A stretch of DNA of 64,000 bases from UBA6055 sp965203755. GTDB lineage: Bacteria; Chloroflexota; Anaerolineae; Aggregatilineales; Phototrophicaceae. The position numbers were made by a program, and so were the translations under genes. Location: positions 1,922,001 to 1,986,000 of the forward strand of contig OZ241910.1 of the NCBI GenBank assembly GCA_965203755.1. Reading direction: 5' to 3'. Shown here one piece after another: positions 52,426 to 60,924 of this stretch. Below the pieces are notes generated by a model. The model saw only the letters and a program-made list of their open reading frames with translations. It was not told the DNA's origin and did not search any database. Numbering within the stretch: the stretch's first letter is position 1; the number at the start of each line of letters is the position of its first letter.

Positions 52426-55194
52426 TTAAATCACGATGTTGACTTTCGGATCAGCGCCGTTCCGCCCAGGAATGAATACCAGCCGTCTTGGCGGTCTGCC
52501 TTGCAAAAACTGCCGCGCCGTTTCGCTTTGCAGCGCGATGGCCTGCGCCTGCTCCTCTTCGATATCAACCGCCACGGTCACCGTCTGGCGCGGCCTCCCG
52601 TCGATCATGATCACCAGTTCGACCATCTCTTCGCGCGCCAGTTCGGCGTCGTATTGCGGCCATGATTGGGTATGAACACTGTATTCCTGCCCCAAACGCG
52701 CCCACAGTTCCTCGGCCAGATGAGGGGCGAAAGGCGCCATCAAGCGCAAGACCTGGCTCATCACCCTGCGCCACATCTCGGCGCCGACCTTGCCCTGACG
52801 CAGCGCGGCTTTGAAAGCATTCTTGAACTTCATCTGCTCGGCGATGGCGGTGTTAAAGCTGAACTCCTGCAGGCCGCGGTTGATGACGGCGATGGTCTGA
52901 TGCAGTTTGCGTTCAAGGTCGCGTTCAGCCGCTTCATCGCCGCCAGCCGCCGGCGCTCCCCGCAGCGCGATCTCCCAAATGTCATTTAACCAGCCCTGCG
53001 GGCCTTTGATGTTGTTCTCATTCCAGGGGCCGCCCTTTTGCCAGTCAAAATTGAACATCAAATAACAGCGCACCACATCGGCGCCATAGCGCGCGACCAA
53101 TTCATCAGGATTGACCACATTGCCCTTGCTCTTGGACATGCGCTGGATTTCCAGATGGTGCTTGAGTTGATTGATGCTGTTTATCCCTTCAATATCCGGG
53201 ATGACAATCTCGGCCTCCGGCAAAATCTCAACCAGCTGCGCGACCCCGGCCATATTGATGTGGATGACGTTTTCGGTACGGCGCATGATCTCGCCAAACA
53301 GGCCCTCAAAACCAGCCGGCGCCTGGTTGTAATCGCTCGCCTCGACGCGGCTCGCCAGCATTTTGCCGCCGATCATTTTGCCGCTGCACAAAACAAAATC
53401 GCCCTGCCGTTCGCCGCCCAGCACCTGACCCTGATTGCGGAGCAGAATCATCGGCTCGTCGAAAGCCGCTGCCGGGTCGCGCCCCTTTTGGCGCATCACC
53501 GCGGCGGCATCGTCGAAGACCCCTATATCCCGCAGCGCTTTGGTGAAGAAACGGGTGTACAGGAGGTGCATGACGGCATGCTCGGCGCCGCCGGTATAAA
53601 CGTCCACCGGCAGCCAATAAGCCGCTTCCTCGGCGTCAAAGGGGGCGGCGTCATGGTTTGGCGAAAGGTAACGCAGCTGATACCAGGACGAACACATAAA
53701 GGTATCCAGCGTGTCGGTTTCGCGGCGGGCGGTGTCGCTCGCTTTGAAAAAGGGCTCGTGATAGGTCAATGGGCTGCGGCCGGTCGGCGCGAAATCAACA
53801 TCTTCCGGCAAAACCACCGGCAGATCATCATCATCAACCGCTTTAATATCGCCATGCTCATACAAAATCGGAATCGGACTGCCCCAGTAACGCTGGCGGC
53901 TGATCAGCCAGTCGCGCAGCCGATAGCTGACCGCTTCCTCGCCCTTGCCTTCGGCTTCCAGCCAGTCGATGACCCCGCCAATCGCCGGATTGCTGCGTCC
54001 CTTGTCCTTGGTGCTGATGCTGCCGTTCATGGCGTCGGAATTGACCATGACACCCGGACCATCGTAAGCCGCGGTCATGGCATCCGCTTGCAGGGCGGCG
54101 CCATCGTTCGGCTGAATCACAACCTGGATATCCAGCCCATGCTTTTTCGCAAATTCAAAGTCGCGCTGATCATGCGCCGGCACCGCCATAATCGCCCCGG
54201 TGCCATAGTTGATCATCACATAATCGGCGATCCAAATCGGAATCTGCTGGTCATTGACCGGATTGATGGCATAGCCGCCGGTGAAGACGCCGGTCTTTTC
54301 GCGGTCAGCCGACAAACGCTCAAGCTCGGTCGCCGCCGCTGCCGCCCGAATATAGGCCGCCGCCGACTCGCTTTGGGCTTGGCTTGTGACCTGCTCAACC
54401 AGAGGATGCTCTGGCGCCAGGACCATAAAAGTCGCCCCCCACAAAGTATCGGGGCGGGTAGTGAAAATTTCAATCGGATGACGGCCCTCGACAGTGTAAA
54501 AAGTCGCGCGCGCGCCTTCGCTGCGCCCAATCCAGTTCGTCTGCATGATTTTAATCGACTCGGGCCAATCCAGCTTGTCGAAATTCAGCAGTTCATCGGC
54601 GTATCGGGTAATGGCGAAGAACCACTGCTCCATGAGTTTCTGCGCCACCGGCTGGCCGGTGCGCTCATCCTTGCCGTCAATGACCTGCTCGTTGGCCAGC
54701 ACCGTCTGCAAGGATTCGGACCAGTTGACCAGGGCCGCGCCGCGGTAAGCCAGCTGATTCTCATAAAACTTCTTGAAGAACCATTCCGACCATTTGTAAT
54801 ACGCCGGCGTGCAGGAGATGGCTTCGCGCTCCCAATCGAACATCGCCCCCATACTGTGTAACTGAACCCGCATCCGCTCGATATTGCTGTAGGTCCACTT
54901 CCAGGGATGGATATTGCGGGAAATCGCGGCTTGTTCGGCTGGCAGACCAAAGGCATCAAAGCCCATCGGGAACAAGACGTTATAGCCCTTCATCCGCATC
55001 CACCGCGCCCGCGCGTCGGACGGCGCCATGGCAAACCAGTGACCGATGTGCAGATCGCCCGATGGATAGGGCAGCATGGTCAGGGCATAGTGTTTGGGTT
55101 TGCTCCAATCCACCTGCGAACGATACAGCTGCGTCTCGTCCCATTTTTTTTGCCACTTCTGTTCAATCTCTTGTGGCTGATAAGTTTTATTCAT
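52426..55194 (-). CDS. leuS: Leucyl-tRNA synthetase
   Basis: A 922-residue class I aminoacyl-tRNA synthetase that charges tRNA-Leu. The HIGH region reads PYPSGDLHIGHW (residues about 38-49), an editing (CP1) domain with a TRPDT-type threonine-rich core follows (about 225-410), and RMSKSKGNVV is the KMSKS loop. The C-terminal anticodon-binding and tRNA-contacting domains are present. The ATG at 55194 is the conserved start. Full length; no T-box leader is visible upstream. Confidence 0.97.
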   Translation of the reverse strand: MNKTYQPQEIEQKWQKKWDETQLYRSQVDWSKPKHYALTMLPYPSGDLHIGHWFAMAPSDARARWMRMKGYNVLFPMGFDAFGLPAEQAAISRNIHPWKWTYSNIERMRVQLHSMGAMFDWEREAISCTPAYYKWSEWFFKKFYENQLAYRGAALVNWSESLQTVLANEQVIDGKDERTGQPVAQKLMEQWFFAITRYADELLNFDKLDWPESIKIMQTNWIGRSEGARATFYTVEGRHPIEIFTTRPDTLWGATFMVLAPEHPLVEQVTSQAQSESAAAYIRAAAAATELERLSADREKTGVFTGGYAINPVNDQQIPIWIADYVMINYGTGAIMAVPAHDQRDFEFAKKHGLDIQVVIQPNDGAALQADAMTAAYDGPGVMVNSDAMNGSISTKDKGRSNPAIGGVIDWLEAEGKGEEAVSYRLRDWLISRQRYWGSPIPILYEHGDIKAVDDDDLPVVLPEDVDFAPTGRSPLTYHEPFFKASDTARRETDTLDTFMCSSWYQLRYLSPNHDAAPFDAEEAAYWLPVDVYTGGAEHAVMHLLYTRFFTKALRDIGVFDDAAAVMRQKGRDPAAAFDEPMILLRNQGQVLGGERQGDFVLCSGKMIGGKMLASRVEASDYNQAPAGFEGLFGEIMRRTENVIHINMAGVAQLVEILPEAEIVIPDIEGINSINQLKHHLEIQRMSKSKGNVVNPDELVARYGADVVRCYLMFNFDWQKGGPWNENNIKGPQGWLNDIWEIALRGAPAAGGDEAAERDLERKLHQTIAVINRGLQEFSFNTAIAEQMKFKNAFKAALRQGKVGAEMWRRVMSQVLRLMAPFAPHLAEELWARLGQEYSVHTQSWPQYDAELAREEMVELVIMIDGRPRQTVTVAVDIEEEQAQAIALQSETARQFLQGRPPRRLVFIPGRNGADPKVNIVI

Positions 55195-55415
55195 GCGGTT
55201 TGTTTCTCTCCAGTTGACTGCGGTTGATAAAAGGCTGCAAGCGAATATCCATCATCGCCGCCGTTTGGCGCAGCGACTGGATGCTCTGAAATCGAATCAA
55301 ATGGAAAGGGAAGCGGGGGCGCGCGGTAGGAGCGGCCGCGGTGGATTACATAAGGAAAGAGCGGGTCACCCCGAAACCCGGCGACATCGTTGCTTTCATT
55401 TTCAGCCTGCTTTCA

Positions 55416-55652
55416 TTAACTGTCGTCATCCCTGGGCGCGAATCCCATCGGCCGCCCGATGACGTGGGCTTTTATATCGGCAATATCCTGCATAAGCGCA
55501 TGGATAAGCTCGATAATTTTGACCTGATTGGCTTTCAGTTCGTCTTGATTGGCGACAACGGTGTCCAGCTGGTCCAAAACCGCGCTTTGCGCATCCTCAA
55601 TCGTTTGAACTCGACCTTCAAGCCGAGTGACCCGAATATCCCGTATAGCCAT
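55416..55652 (-). CDS. Small coiled-coil protein (78 aa)
   Basis: A short protein with an alternating hydrophobic pattern from residue 5 to 60 (RVTRLEGRVQTIEDAQSAVL and similar), predicted as one amphipathic coiled coil, then a short polar tail. The ATG at 55652 has GGAG at good spacing, which supports translation. It lies upstream of leuS on the same strand, separated by about 220 bases. No family is recognised; probably an oligomeric or scaffold peptide. Confidence 0.6.
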   Translation of the reverse strand: MAIRDIRVTRLEGRVQTIEDAQSAVLDQLDTVVANQDELKANQVKIIELIHALMQDIADIKAHVIGRPMGFAPRDDDS

Positions 55653-56068
55653 GATGCGCTCCGTCCTTCACCTAACCTCAATTATCACGCCCGATTATGC
55701 CTTTGTCAAGGCAATCTGAAAATTGATTGAAACCTAACCGGAAAAGGCTGCGGGAACGCTGCTTTTGTGTCAGCTTGCCGCTACGGTCTTCCATGATCTG
55801 CGATTAAGGATTCCGATGGCGGATCGGAGCGTGAATCTAATTCCGCCATCGGAATACCCAACACTACGAAAACCCATAAGGTTTTCATAATGAAGTATAT
55901 CACTTTTCCTTGCGGCATGCAACGTCGAAAATGCTGACTTGTTTTTCCTGCGGGGCCGCTATGAACCGAATCCTGTATGCCGCCGACTGTCTGGGCATCC
56001 TCAACGATGCCGCTGAACCTGCCAGCATACGAACGCAAGCGAAAAGGCGCGCCGCTCAATTTATAGTC
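55653..56068. other. Intergenic region with two hairpins
   Basis: A 416-base gap between the coiled-coil gene and the dipeptidase gene. It contains a perfect 14-bp inverted repeat (55810-55823 with 55842-55855) and a 7-bp hairpin (55868-55874 with 55880-55886). A 35-codon minus-strand frame from about 55890 runs through both arms, but it has no ribosome-binding site and no recognisable product, so I do not call it. Confidence 0.5.
55810..55855. repeat. Perfect 14-bp inverted repeat
   Basis: ATTCCGATGGCGGA (55810-55823) pairs exactly with TCCGCCATCGGAAT (55842-55855) around an 18-base loop. There is no T tract. It may be a mobile-element relic, a protein-binding site or a structured RNA. Confidence 0.7.
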
Positions 56069-57118
56069 TTAGGCTTTCCAGGTTTTGCGAAGGACGCGCA
56101 CCCAGTTTTTATGCGTAATCATCTCAATCAGGCGGTCATCATAGCCGGCCTTGTTCAGCGCGGCGATCAGATTCGGCAGTTTGGAAACATCCCCGACGCC
56201 CTTCGGCACCCGCGCGCCGTCATAATCCGAGCCAAAGCCGACCCGCGTTTCGCCCAGCCGTTCAACCAGATAATCAAGGTGCTTCACCATAATGTCGAGC
56301 GGCGTATCCGCATCCCAGCTGCCGTCCGCATTCAAAAAGCCGGCGGCGAAGTTCAAGCCGACCATGCCATCCGATGCCTTGATGGCGTCCAGCTGGCGGT
56401 CGGTCAGGTTGCGCGGCGTCGGACACAGGGCATGCACATTGGAATGCGTGGCGACCAGCGGCGCATCGCTCAAAGCCGCCACATCCCAAAAGCCCTGCTC
56501 GTTGAGATGCGACAAATCCAGCATAATCCCCAGTTCATTGCACCGCTTGACCAGCCGTTTGCCGGCATCAGTGAGGCCGGCGCCGGTATCTGGCGATGAA
56601 GGAAAGAGAAACGGAACGCCGTTGGCGAAAATGGTCGGGCGGCTCCAGACCATGCCCAGCGAACGCAGCCCCGCCTGATAAAAGACTTCCAGCGCATGAA
56701 GCTCCTCGTCAATCGCTTCGGCGCCTTCAAAATGAAGGATGGCCGCAAAGATGCCGCCATCAATGCAAGCCTGCAATTCGTCGGCGCTGCGAACCACCTT
56801 GACCTGCCCTTCGGATTCGGCTTCCAGTCTGAACAAATCTGACATCATCCCCAGCGCGAACCGCTGTGCATAAGCCCATTCCAGCGCCGGCGGCAGCTGT
56901 GGATCAGGCACATAATCGGGCGTGATATCCATCTTGGGATTCGGGACAAACACGGCGAAAAATCCGCCGCCCAATCCGCCCTTGCGCGAACGCGGCAAAT
57001 CAATATGACCATCGGCCATCTCGGTAAAGAAGTCCTTATAGGTCAAATCCGGGTTTTGGGCAAACCGCAGCAAAGTATCATTGTGACCGTCAAAAATAGG
57101 AAAATCGGGCATGGTCAT
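56069..57118 (-). CDS. Membrane dipeptidase (M19 renal dipeptidase family)
   Basis: A 349-residue zinc peptidase. It begins FPIFDGHNDTLLRF, the His-x-Asp first metal ligands, and continues with ILHFEGAEAID (Glu ligand), LDLSHLNEQGFWDV (His) and VATHSNVHALCPTPRNL (His), then GFGSDYDGA. It cleaves dipeptides, possibly D-amino-acid-containing peptidoglycan pieces. The ATG at 57118 is used; an ATG at 57112 is also plausible. No signal peptide is visible, so it is probably cytoplasmic. Confidence 0.9.
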   Translation of the reverse strand: MTMPDFPIFDGHNDTLLRFAQNPDLTYKDFFTEMADGHIDLPRSRKGGLGGGFFAVFVPNPKMDITPDYVPDPQLPPALEWAYAQRFALGMMSDLFRLEAESEGQVKVVRSADELQACIDGGIFAAILHFEGAEAIDEELHALEVFYQAGLRSLGMVWSRPTIFANGVPFLFPSSPDTGAGLTDAGKRLVKRCNELGIMLDLSHLNEQGFWDVAALSDAPLVATHSNVHALCPTPRNLTDRQLDAIKASDGMVGLNFAAGFLNADGSWDADTPLDIMVKHLDYLVERLGETRVGFGSDYDGARVPKGVGDVSKLPNLIAALNKAGYDDRLIEMITHKNWVRVLRKTWKA

Positions 57119-57205
57119 TTATCCTCTTCTAATCCATGTGAATCCCGCGCGAAACAAAAACGCAGTCCAAGCGAACTGCGCCCGGCCGCCGCCGCCATGA
57201 CCAGC

Positions 57206-57373
57206 CTAGTTCTCTTCGCGGGAGCCGCGCCGCTTGCTGCGGACGGGAATTGGCGCACGCGCCGGCCGGCGCGCCGGCTGGGATTTTGGATCCAGAAATT
57301 CATCCAGTTCCTTCAGTATCCGCCGCCCAGCCTCAAGCAGTTCGTCCCAGACATTCCGTTTGTGTTTCGCCAC
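57206..57373 (-). CDS. Small basic protein (55 aa), hypothetical
   Basis: A GTG-started frame (57373) translating to MAKHKRNVWDELLEAGRRIL..., with a helical N-terminal half and a basic Pro/Arg-rich end. An AAAGG site lies upstream, and the frame ends neatly before the dipeptidase start. The next feature upstream is tRNA-Ala. No family is recognised. Frame integrity and ribosome-binding site support it modestly. Confidence 0.45.
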   Translation of the reverse strand: MAKHKRNVWDELLEAGRRILKELDEFLDPKSQPARRPARAPIPVRSKRRGSREEN

Positions 57374-57430
57374 GATGCAAACCTTTCACGCTCTTCATCA
57401 GCGCCCGCTCTTTGATTCAACATCTGCCTG

Positions 57431-57503
<73 letters not shown>

Positions 57504-57651
57504 TACTGGAACAGTCATTGTAACGCCATGCCCGAAAGCTGTCAATAGATATCGAGGCAATGTGTGAAATCGCAAAAATGGATTTGCTTTTTGTATTCAT
57601 CTAAGGTATCCTTATGCTGCCGTATATTTGTTGAATTAAAGGAGATGCATC

Positions 57652-57945
57652 ATGCAGCAGGGATTGATGGACATTGTCGTTGAATACTGCGCGACTTGAA
57701 ACCACACGCCGATTGCCGTCAGTTTGACGGCCGACATCCTGAAAGAACGCGAAATTGAGGCTTTTGTCAAAAGCTGGCACATGATCCCAAGCACCGGCGG
57801 GGTATTTGATGTTTGGGTCAATGGTGAATTGATCTTTTCCAAGAAGCAGGTCAACCGCCATGCCGAACCGGGAGAAATCCGCGCCGGCATTATGAAAACG
57901 CTGGATGCGCTGCGCCCGGCCGACGTTGCGCTGGCTGGAGATTAA
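57652..57945 (+). CDS. SelW-like (Rdx family) selenoprotein with in-frame TGA
   Basis: A 97-residue thioredoxin-like-fold protein. TGA (57697-57699) is read as selenocysteine at position 16 in a CxxU motif, C13-A-T-U16, following IVVEY. After it come SLTADILKE and PSTGGVFDVWVNGELIFSK, then AEPGEI, the strongly conserved SelW/Rdx C-terminal half. The ATG at 57652 has AAGGAG seven bases upstream, while the sequence after the TGA has no start of its own with a ribosome-binding site. A perfect hairpin follows the TGA (57715-57731). Rdx proteins are thought to act as thiol-redox proteins. Translation needs SelA, SelB, SelC and SelD, which are not in the window. Confidence 0.88.
57697..57731 (+). 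promoter_or_regulatory. Bacterial SECIS element
   Basis: The TGA is followed 22 bases later by the loop of a perfect 7-bp stem, GCCGTCA (57715-57721), loop GTT, TGACGGC (57725-57731). The loop begins with G and the spacing fits the 16-37 range described for bacterial SECIS hairpins recognised by SelB. Confidence 0.8.
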
Positions 57946-57955
57946 CAGAATGAGC

Positions 57956-57978
57956 GCCGGGGGATATTCGCCCCCGGC
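57956..57978 (+). terminator. GC-rich hairpin after the selenoprotein gene
   Basis: GCCGGGGG (57956-57963) and CCCCCGGC (57971-57978) form an 8-bp stem with a 7-base loop, 10 bases after the stop codon. There is no clear T tract, so termination efficiency is uncertain. Confidence 0.5.
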
Positions 57979-58061
57979 ATCTCACCTTCATTGGTTTCGC
58001 GGTTCGCCGCCGTCCGCATGCCAAATTGGCATGATTCAGACCGTTCTATTAAGCGCTGCTC

Positions 58062-58090
58062 TTGTCAGCAGACAAAATCTGTTATAAACT
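58062..58090 (+). promoter_or_regulatory. Probable promoter of the amino-acid transporter operon
   Basis: TTGTCA (58062-58067) and TAAACT (58085-58090) are 17 bases apart; an overlapping TATAAA lies at spacing 15. It lies about 100 bases before the binding-protein ATG. Confidence 0.45.
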
Positions 58091-58190
58091 AAGCTGTAGA
58101 TATGCAGATGCAAGCATTTCTGCATGATTGAGGGGATGTGGAGCAGCGCATATTCAAATCTATCAAACATTCTAATCAAGGAGTAGCACG

Positions 58191-59231
58191 ATGAAACGTC
58201 TGGTTTTAATCTCATTGCTTTTGGCAGCTGTGCTTGCGGTTGGCGCAGGTCTGACGGCTGCCCAGGACGATGGCGACATTCTGGCGCGTGTCCAAGAGCG
58301 CGGCGAACTGATCTGCGGTGTGAACGCGACGCTGCCCGGTTTCGGCACCCAAAATGACGCCGGCGATTTTGAAGGCTTCGATGTGGATATCTGCCGCGCA
58401 GTCGCCGCCGCCATCCTTGGCGATGCCGGCGCCATTGCCTTCCGTCCCTTGACCGCCGCCGAACGCCCGACGGCTCTGGCAGGCGGCGAAGTCGATATGA
58501 TCAGCCGCAACACCACCTGGACGCTCAGCCGCGATACCGAATGGGGCGCGACTTTCGGCCCAACCGTGTTCTATGATGGTCAAGGCGTGATGACCAAGGT
58601 TGAGTTCGGCGTGTCCACCATTGACGAACTTGCCGAAGAAAGCATCACCATCTGCACCAACGCCGGCACCACCACCGAATTGAACATCACTGATCTTGCT
58701 GACGGCATGGGCGCCGATTGGGAATTGAACACCTTCCAAGACTTTGACGCCGTGATGGATGCTTATGAAGCTGATGCCTGTGATGCCGTCACCACCGATA
58801 TGAGCGGTTTGCTTTCGCGCAAAGCGACATCGGCTGACCCGGCTTCGCACGCCATCCTGCCCGGCACCATCAGCAAAGAACCCCTCGGGCCTTTGAGTCC
58901 GCAAAGCGACGCCCAATTCGCTGATGTCATTCGCTGGACGGTCTGGGGCCTGATGACGGCTGAAGAATTCGGCATCGACAGCATGAATATCGACGACTTC
59001 ATGGACAGTGAAGATGCCGGTATCGCCCGCTTGCTGGGCCTTGGCGACAGCATCGCCGGCGATTATCTGGGCATCAACGACGAATTTATGGTCGATGTCA
59101 TCACCCAGGTCGGCAACTATGCTGAAGTCTTTGACCGCAACCTCGGCCCAGACACCATCTTCGGGCTGTCGCGCGGCTTCAACGCCCTGTGGATAGACGG
59201 CGGTCTGCTGTATTCGCCGCCATTCCGTTAA
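58191..59231 (+). CDS. aapJ: Amino-acid ABC transporter substrate-binding protein (AapJ/BztA-like)
   Basis: A 346-residue exported protein: signal peptide (1-24, ending TAAQ), then a type II periplasmic-binding fold with GELICGVNATLPGF, FEGFDVDICRAVAAAI and GGEVDMISRNTTWTLSRDTEW, the general L-amino-acid-binding group. It delivers broad-specificity amino acids to the permeases encoded downstream. The ATG at 58191 is close to AAGGAG. A hairpin and terminator-like element separates it from the permease genes, so it may be expressed in excess. Confidence 0.88.
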   Translation: MKRLVLISLLLAAVLAVGAGLTAAQDDGDILARVQERGELICGVNATLPGFGTQNDAGDFEGFDVDICRAVAAAILGDAGAIAFRPLTAAERPTALAGGEVDMISRNTTWTLSRDTEWGATFGPTVFYDGQGVMTKVEFGVSTIDELAEESITICTNAGTTTELNITDLADGMGADWELNTFQDFDAVMDAYEADACDAVTTDMSGLLSRKATSADPASHAILPGTISKEPLGPLSPQSDAQFADVIRWTVWGLMTAEEFGIDSMNIDDFMDSEDAGIARLLGLGDSIAGDYLGINDEFMVDVITQVGNYAEVFDRNLGPDTIFGLSRGFNALWIDGGLLYSPPFR

Positions 59232-59238
59232 ACCGCAG

Positions 59239-59311
59239 GTTAGCCTAAGCTAACGCATTCAACGCGGGCTGCGCTATCATCCATTAGGGTGGCGCAGCCC
59301 GTTTGTGTTTT
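59239..59311 (+). terminator. Partial terminator (attenuator) between aapJ and aapQ
   Basis: Two hairpins in series: GTTAGC-CTAA-GCTAAC (59239-59254), then CGGGCTGCGC (59265-59274) with GCGCAGCCCG (59292-59301), a perfect 10-bp stem followed by the T-rich TTTGTGTTTT. The geometry suggests partial termination after the binding-protein gene. Confidence 0.65.
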
Positions 59312-59396
59312 ATGGCGCTGCCCAAGATTTGCAACTGGGTTGGCTTTTGTCGGCAATGCGGCTAAACTTTAGCTGTGATCGCGCTTACACAGAGAG

Positions 59397-60917
59397 ATGC
59401 CTATGAGAATGCAAGCGGAAATACAGCAGGAGAGCTTATTGCCGGCAGTTTTTCGAGACGGGCGCATCTTGCAGGGGATTGCCCAGCTTGTTTTTGTGTG
59501 TATTGTGGTTTTGGTCCTGAATGATTTGGGCGCTCGGATCAACTCGGCGCTGGAATCGACCAATCAAACGCCCAATCTTGAATTTCTGGAGAATCGGGCC
59601 GGTTTCAAAATCGCGGATTCCGGCTCCTATACCTCGAACGACCGCTATATCGATGCCTTCCGGGTCGGTTTTGTCAATACCTTGCGGGTGATTTTGCTCG
59701 GCTTGCTTTCGACCACCCTCCTCGGCATCCTGGTTGGCGTGTTCCTCTTGAGTCGCAATTTTTTGGCTCGGACACTGGCGCGGTCCTATGTCGAGATTTT
59801 ACGCAATACGCCTATTCTGCTGCAAATATACGCCTGGTTTTTTATTGTTATCTTTTCATTGCCGCCGCAGCCAGAATCATTCGCCTTCCCGCAAGAGGGC
59901 ATACGCAGCCTGCCGCTGACACAATATGCGCTCTCGCTGATCTTTATCGGCTTTATCTGGCAGTACAGCGCCAGTATCCGCAATCGGGTTTGGCGCACCA
60001 GGATCCGCGAAGGCGTTACCGTTATAGTTGTTCTGGTGAACCTGCTGGGCATTGCTGTGCTGGGGCAGAGCAGCCCGATTGAATTTCGACCCGGCATGTA
60101 TATCAGCATCAAGGGCGTTGCCATCTTTGAGTTAATCCCCTCATCGCTGTTTGGGATGTGGATGGTATTTGCTGTGATTGGCATGGTAGTCGCCGCCGGC
60201 TTGTGGCGCTACTTCGGTTTTATCACCGACACCACCGGGAGACCCATCCCGCGGCTGCGATACGCTTTCCTGTCGATCATCGGCTTTACATTTTTGGGCT
60301 GGCTGATCGTGGGCATGCGCCCCACGCCGGCGGCTATTCCTGTATTGGATGAAGAAACCGAAACCCTCATTGAAATGCCTTATGAAGCAGCGTTTCAATC
60401 CGGCATGCTAAGCATTGAGCAAGAACTGCAATTCACCCGCCAGCCGCTCATCTTCCGCCCGCCGACGCTCGACAGACGCGGCCGCAATATCGAGACCGGC
60501 ATTGAAATCTCGCCCTCTTATCTGGCGGTCTTTTTAGGCTTGGTCATCTATACTTCGGCTTTCATCGCCGAAATTGTCCGCGCCGGCATCCAAGCCGTGC
60601 CCAAAGGACAGCTGGAAGCGTCGCGGGCGCTGGGGCTTTCGCGCAACGAGATGCTGCAGCTGATTATCCTGCCACAGGCTTTGCGCGTCATTATCCCGCC
60701 GCTGGGCAATCAATATCTCAATCTCGCCAAGAACTCCAGCCTCGCAATCGCCGTGTCCTATACCGATATCTTCCAGGTGACGAATACCATTATCAATCAA
60801 TCGGGACAGTCGGTCACCGGCATTGTGATGGTGATGCTCTCCTATCTGCTCATCAGTCTGACCATATCTTTGCTGATGAACCTGATCAATCAACGTTTCC
60901 AATTGGTGACAAGGTAG
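59397..60917 (+). CDS. aapQ: Polar amino-acid ABC permease (AapQ-like)
   Basis: A 506-residue inner-membrane permease. The N-terminal span (about 25-43) is followed by RVGFVNTLRVILLGLLST, the HisM/GlnP-type core, and the cytoplasmic coupling loop (EAA-type) EASRALGLSRNEMLQLIILPQ (about 411-431). Between the first core helices and the coupling loop sit extra transmembrane and periplasmic segments, which make the protein about 100 residues longer than most AapQ proteins. It forms one half of the pore of an amino-acid importer with the adjacent AapM-like protein. Confidence 0.87.
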   Translation: MPMRMQAEIQQESLLPAVFRDGRILQGIAQLVFVCIVVLVLNDLGARINSALESTNQTPNLEFLENRAGFKIADSGSYTSNDRYIDAFRVGFVNTLRVILLGLLSTTLLGILVGVFLLSRNFLARTLARSYVEILRNTPILLQIYAWFFIVIFSLPPQPESFAFPQEGIRSLPLTQYALSLIFIGFIWQYSASIRNRVWRTRIREGVTVIVVLVNLLGIAVLGQSSPIEFRPGMYISIKGVAIFELIPSSLFGMWMVFAVIGMVVAAGLWRYFGFITDTTGRPIPRLRYAFLSIIGFTFLGWLIVGMRPTPAAIPVLDEETETLIEMPYEAAFQSGMLSIEQELQFTRQPLIFRPPTLDRRGRNIETGIEISPSYLAVFLGLVIYTSAFIAEIVRAGIQAVPKGQLEASRALGLSRNEMLQLIILPQALRVIIPPLGNQYLNLAKNSSLAIAVSYTDIFQVTNTIINQSGQSVTGIVMVMLSYLLISLTISLLMNLINQRFQLVTR

Positions 60918-60924
60918 GTGCCAG

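Noticed and set aside
53038..54861. A 607-codon plus-strand frame opposite leuS
   Set aside because: LeuS motifs on the minus strand are unmistakable; the antisense frame has no protein family character.
55195..55264. Short minus-strand frame overlapping the leuS start as a leader peptide
   Set aside because: About 22 codons (MMDIRLQPFINRSQLERNKPHE without the usual run of leucine codons) with no ribosome-binding site, terminator or antiterminator pairing, and no T-box motif; attenuation is not supported.
57119..57303. 62-codon minus-strand frame upstream of the dipeptidase gene
   Set aside because: It overlaps the better-supported 55-residue frame in another phase and has low-complexity Arg/Ala composition.
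57724..57945. Free-standing 73-codon gene beginning at TTG 57724
   Set aside because: It lacks a ribosome-binding site and is only the part of the SelW-like gene after the TGA. The upstream ATG with AAGGAG and the CxxU motif favour read-through.
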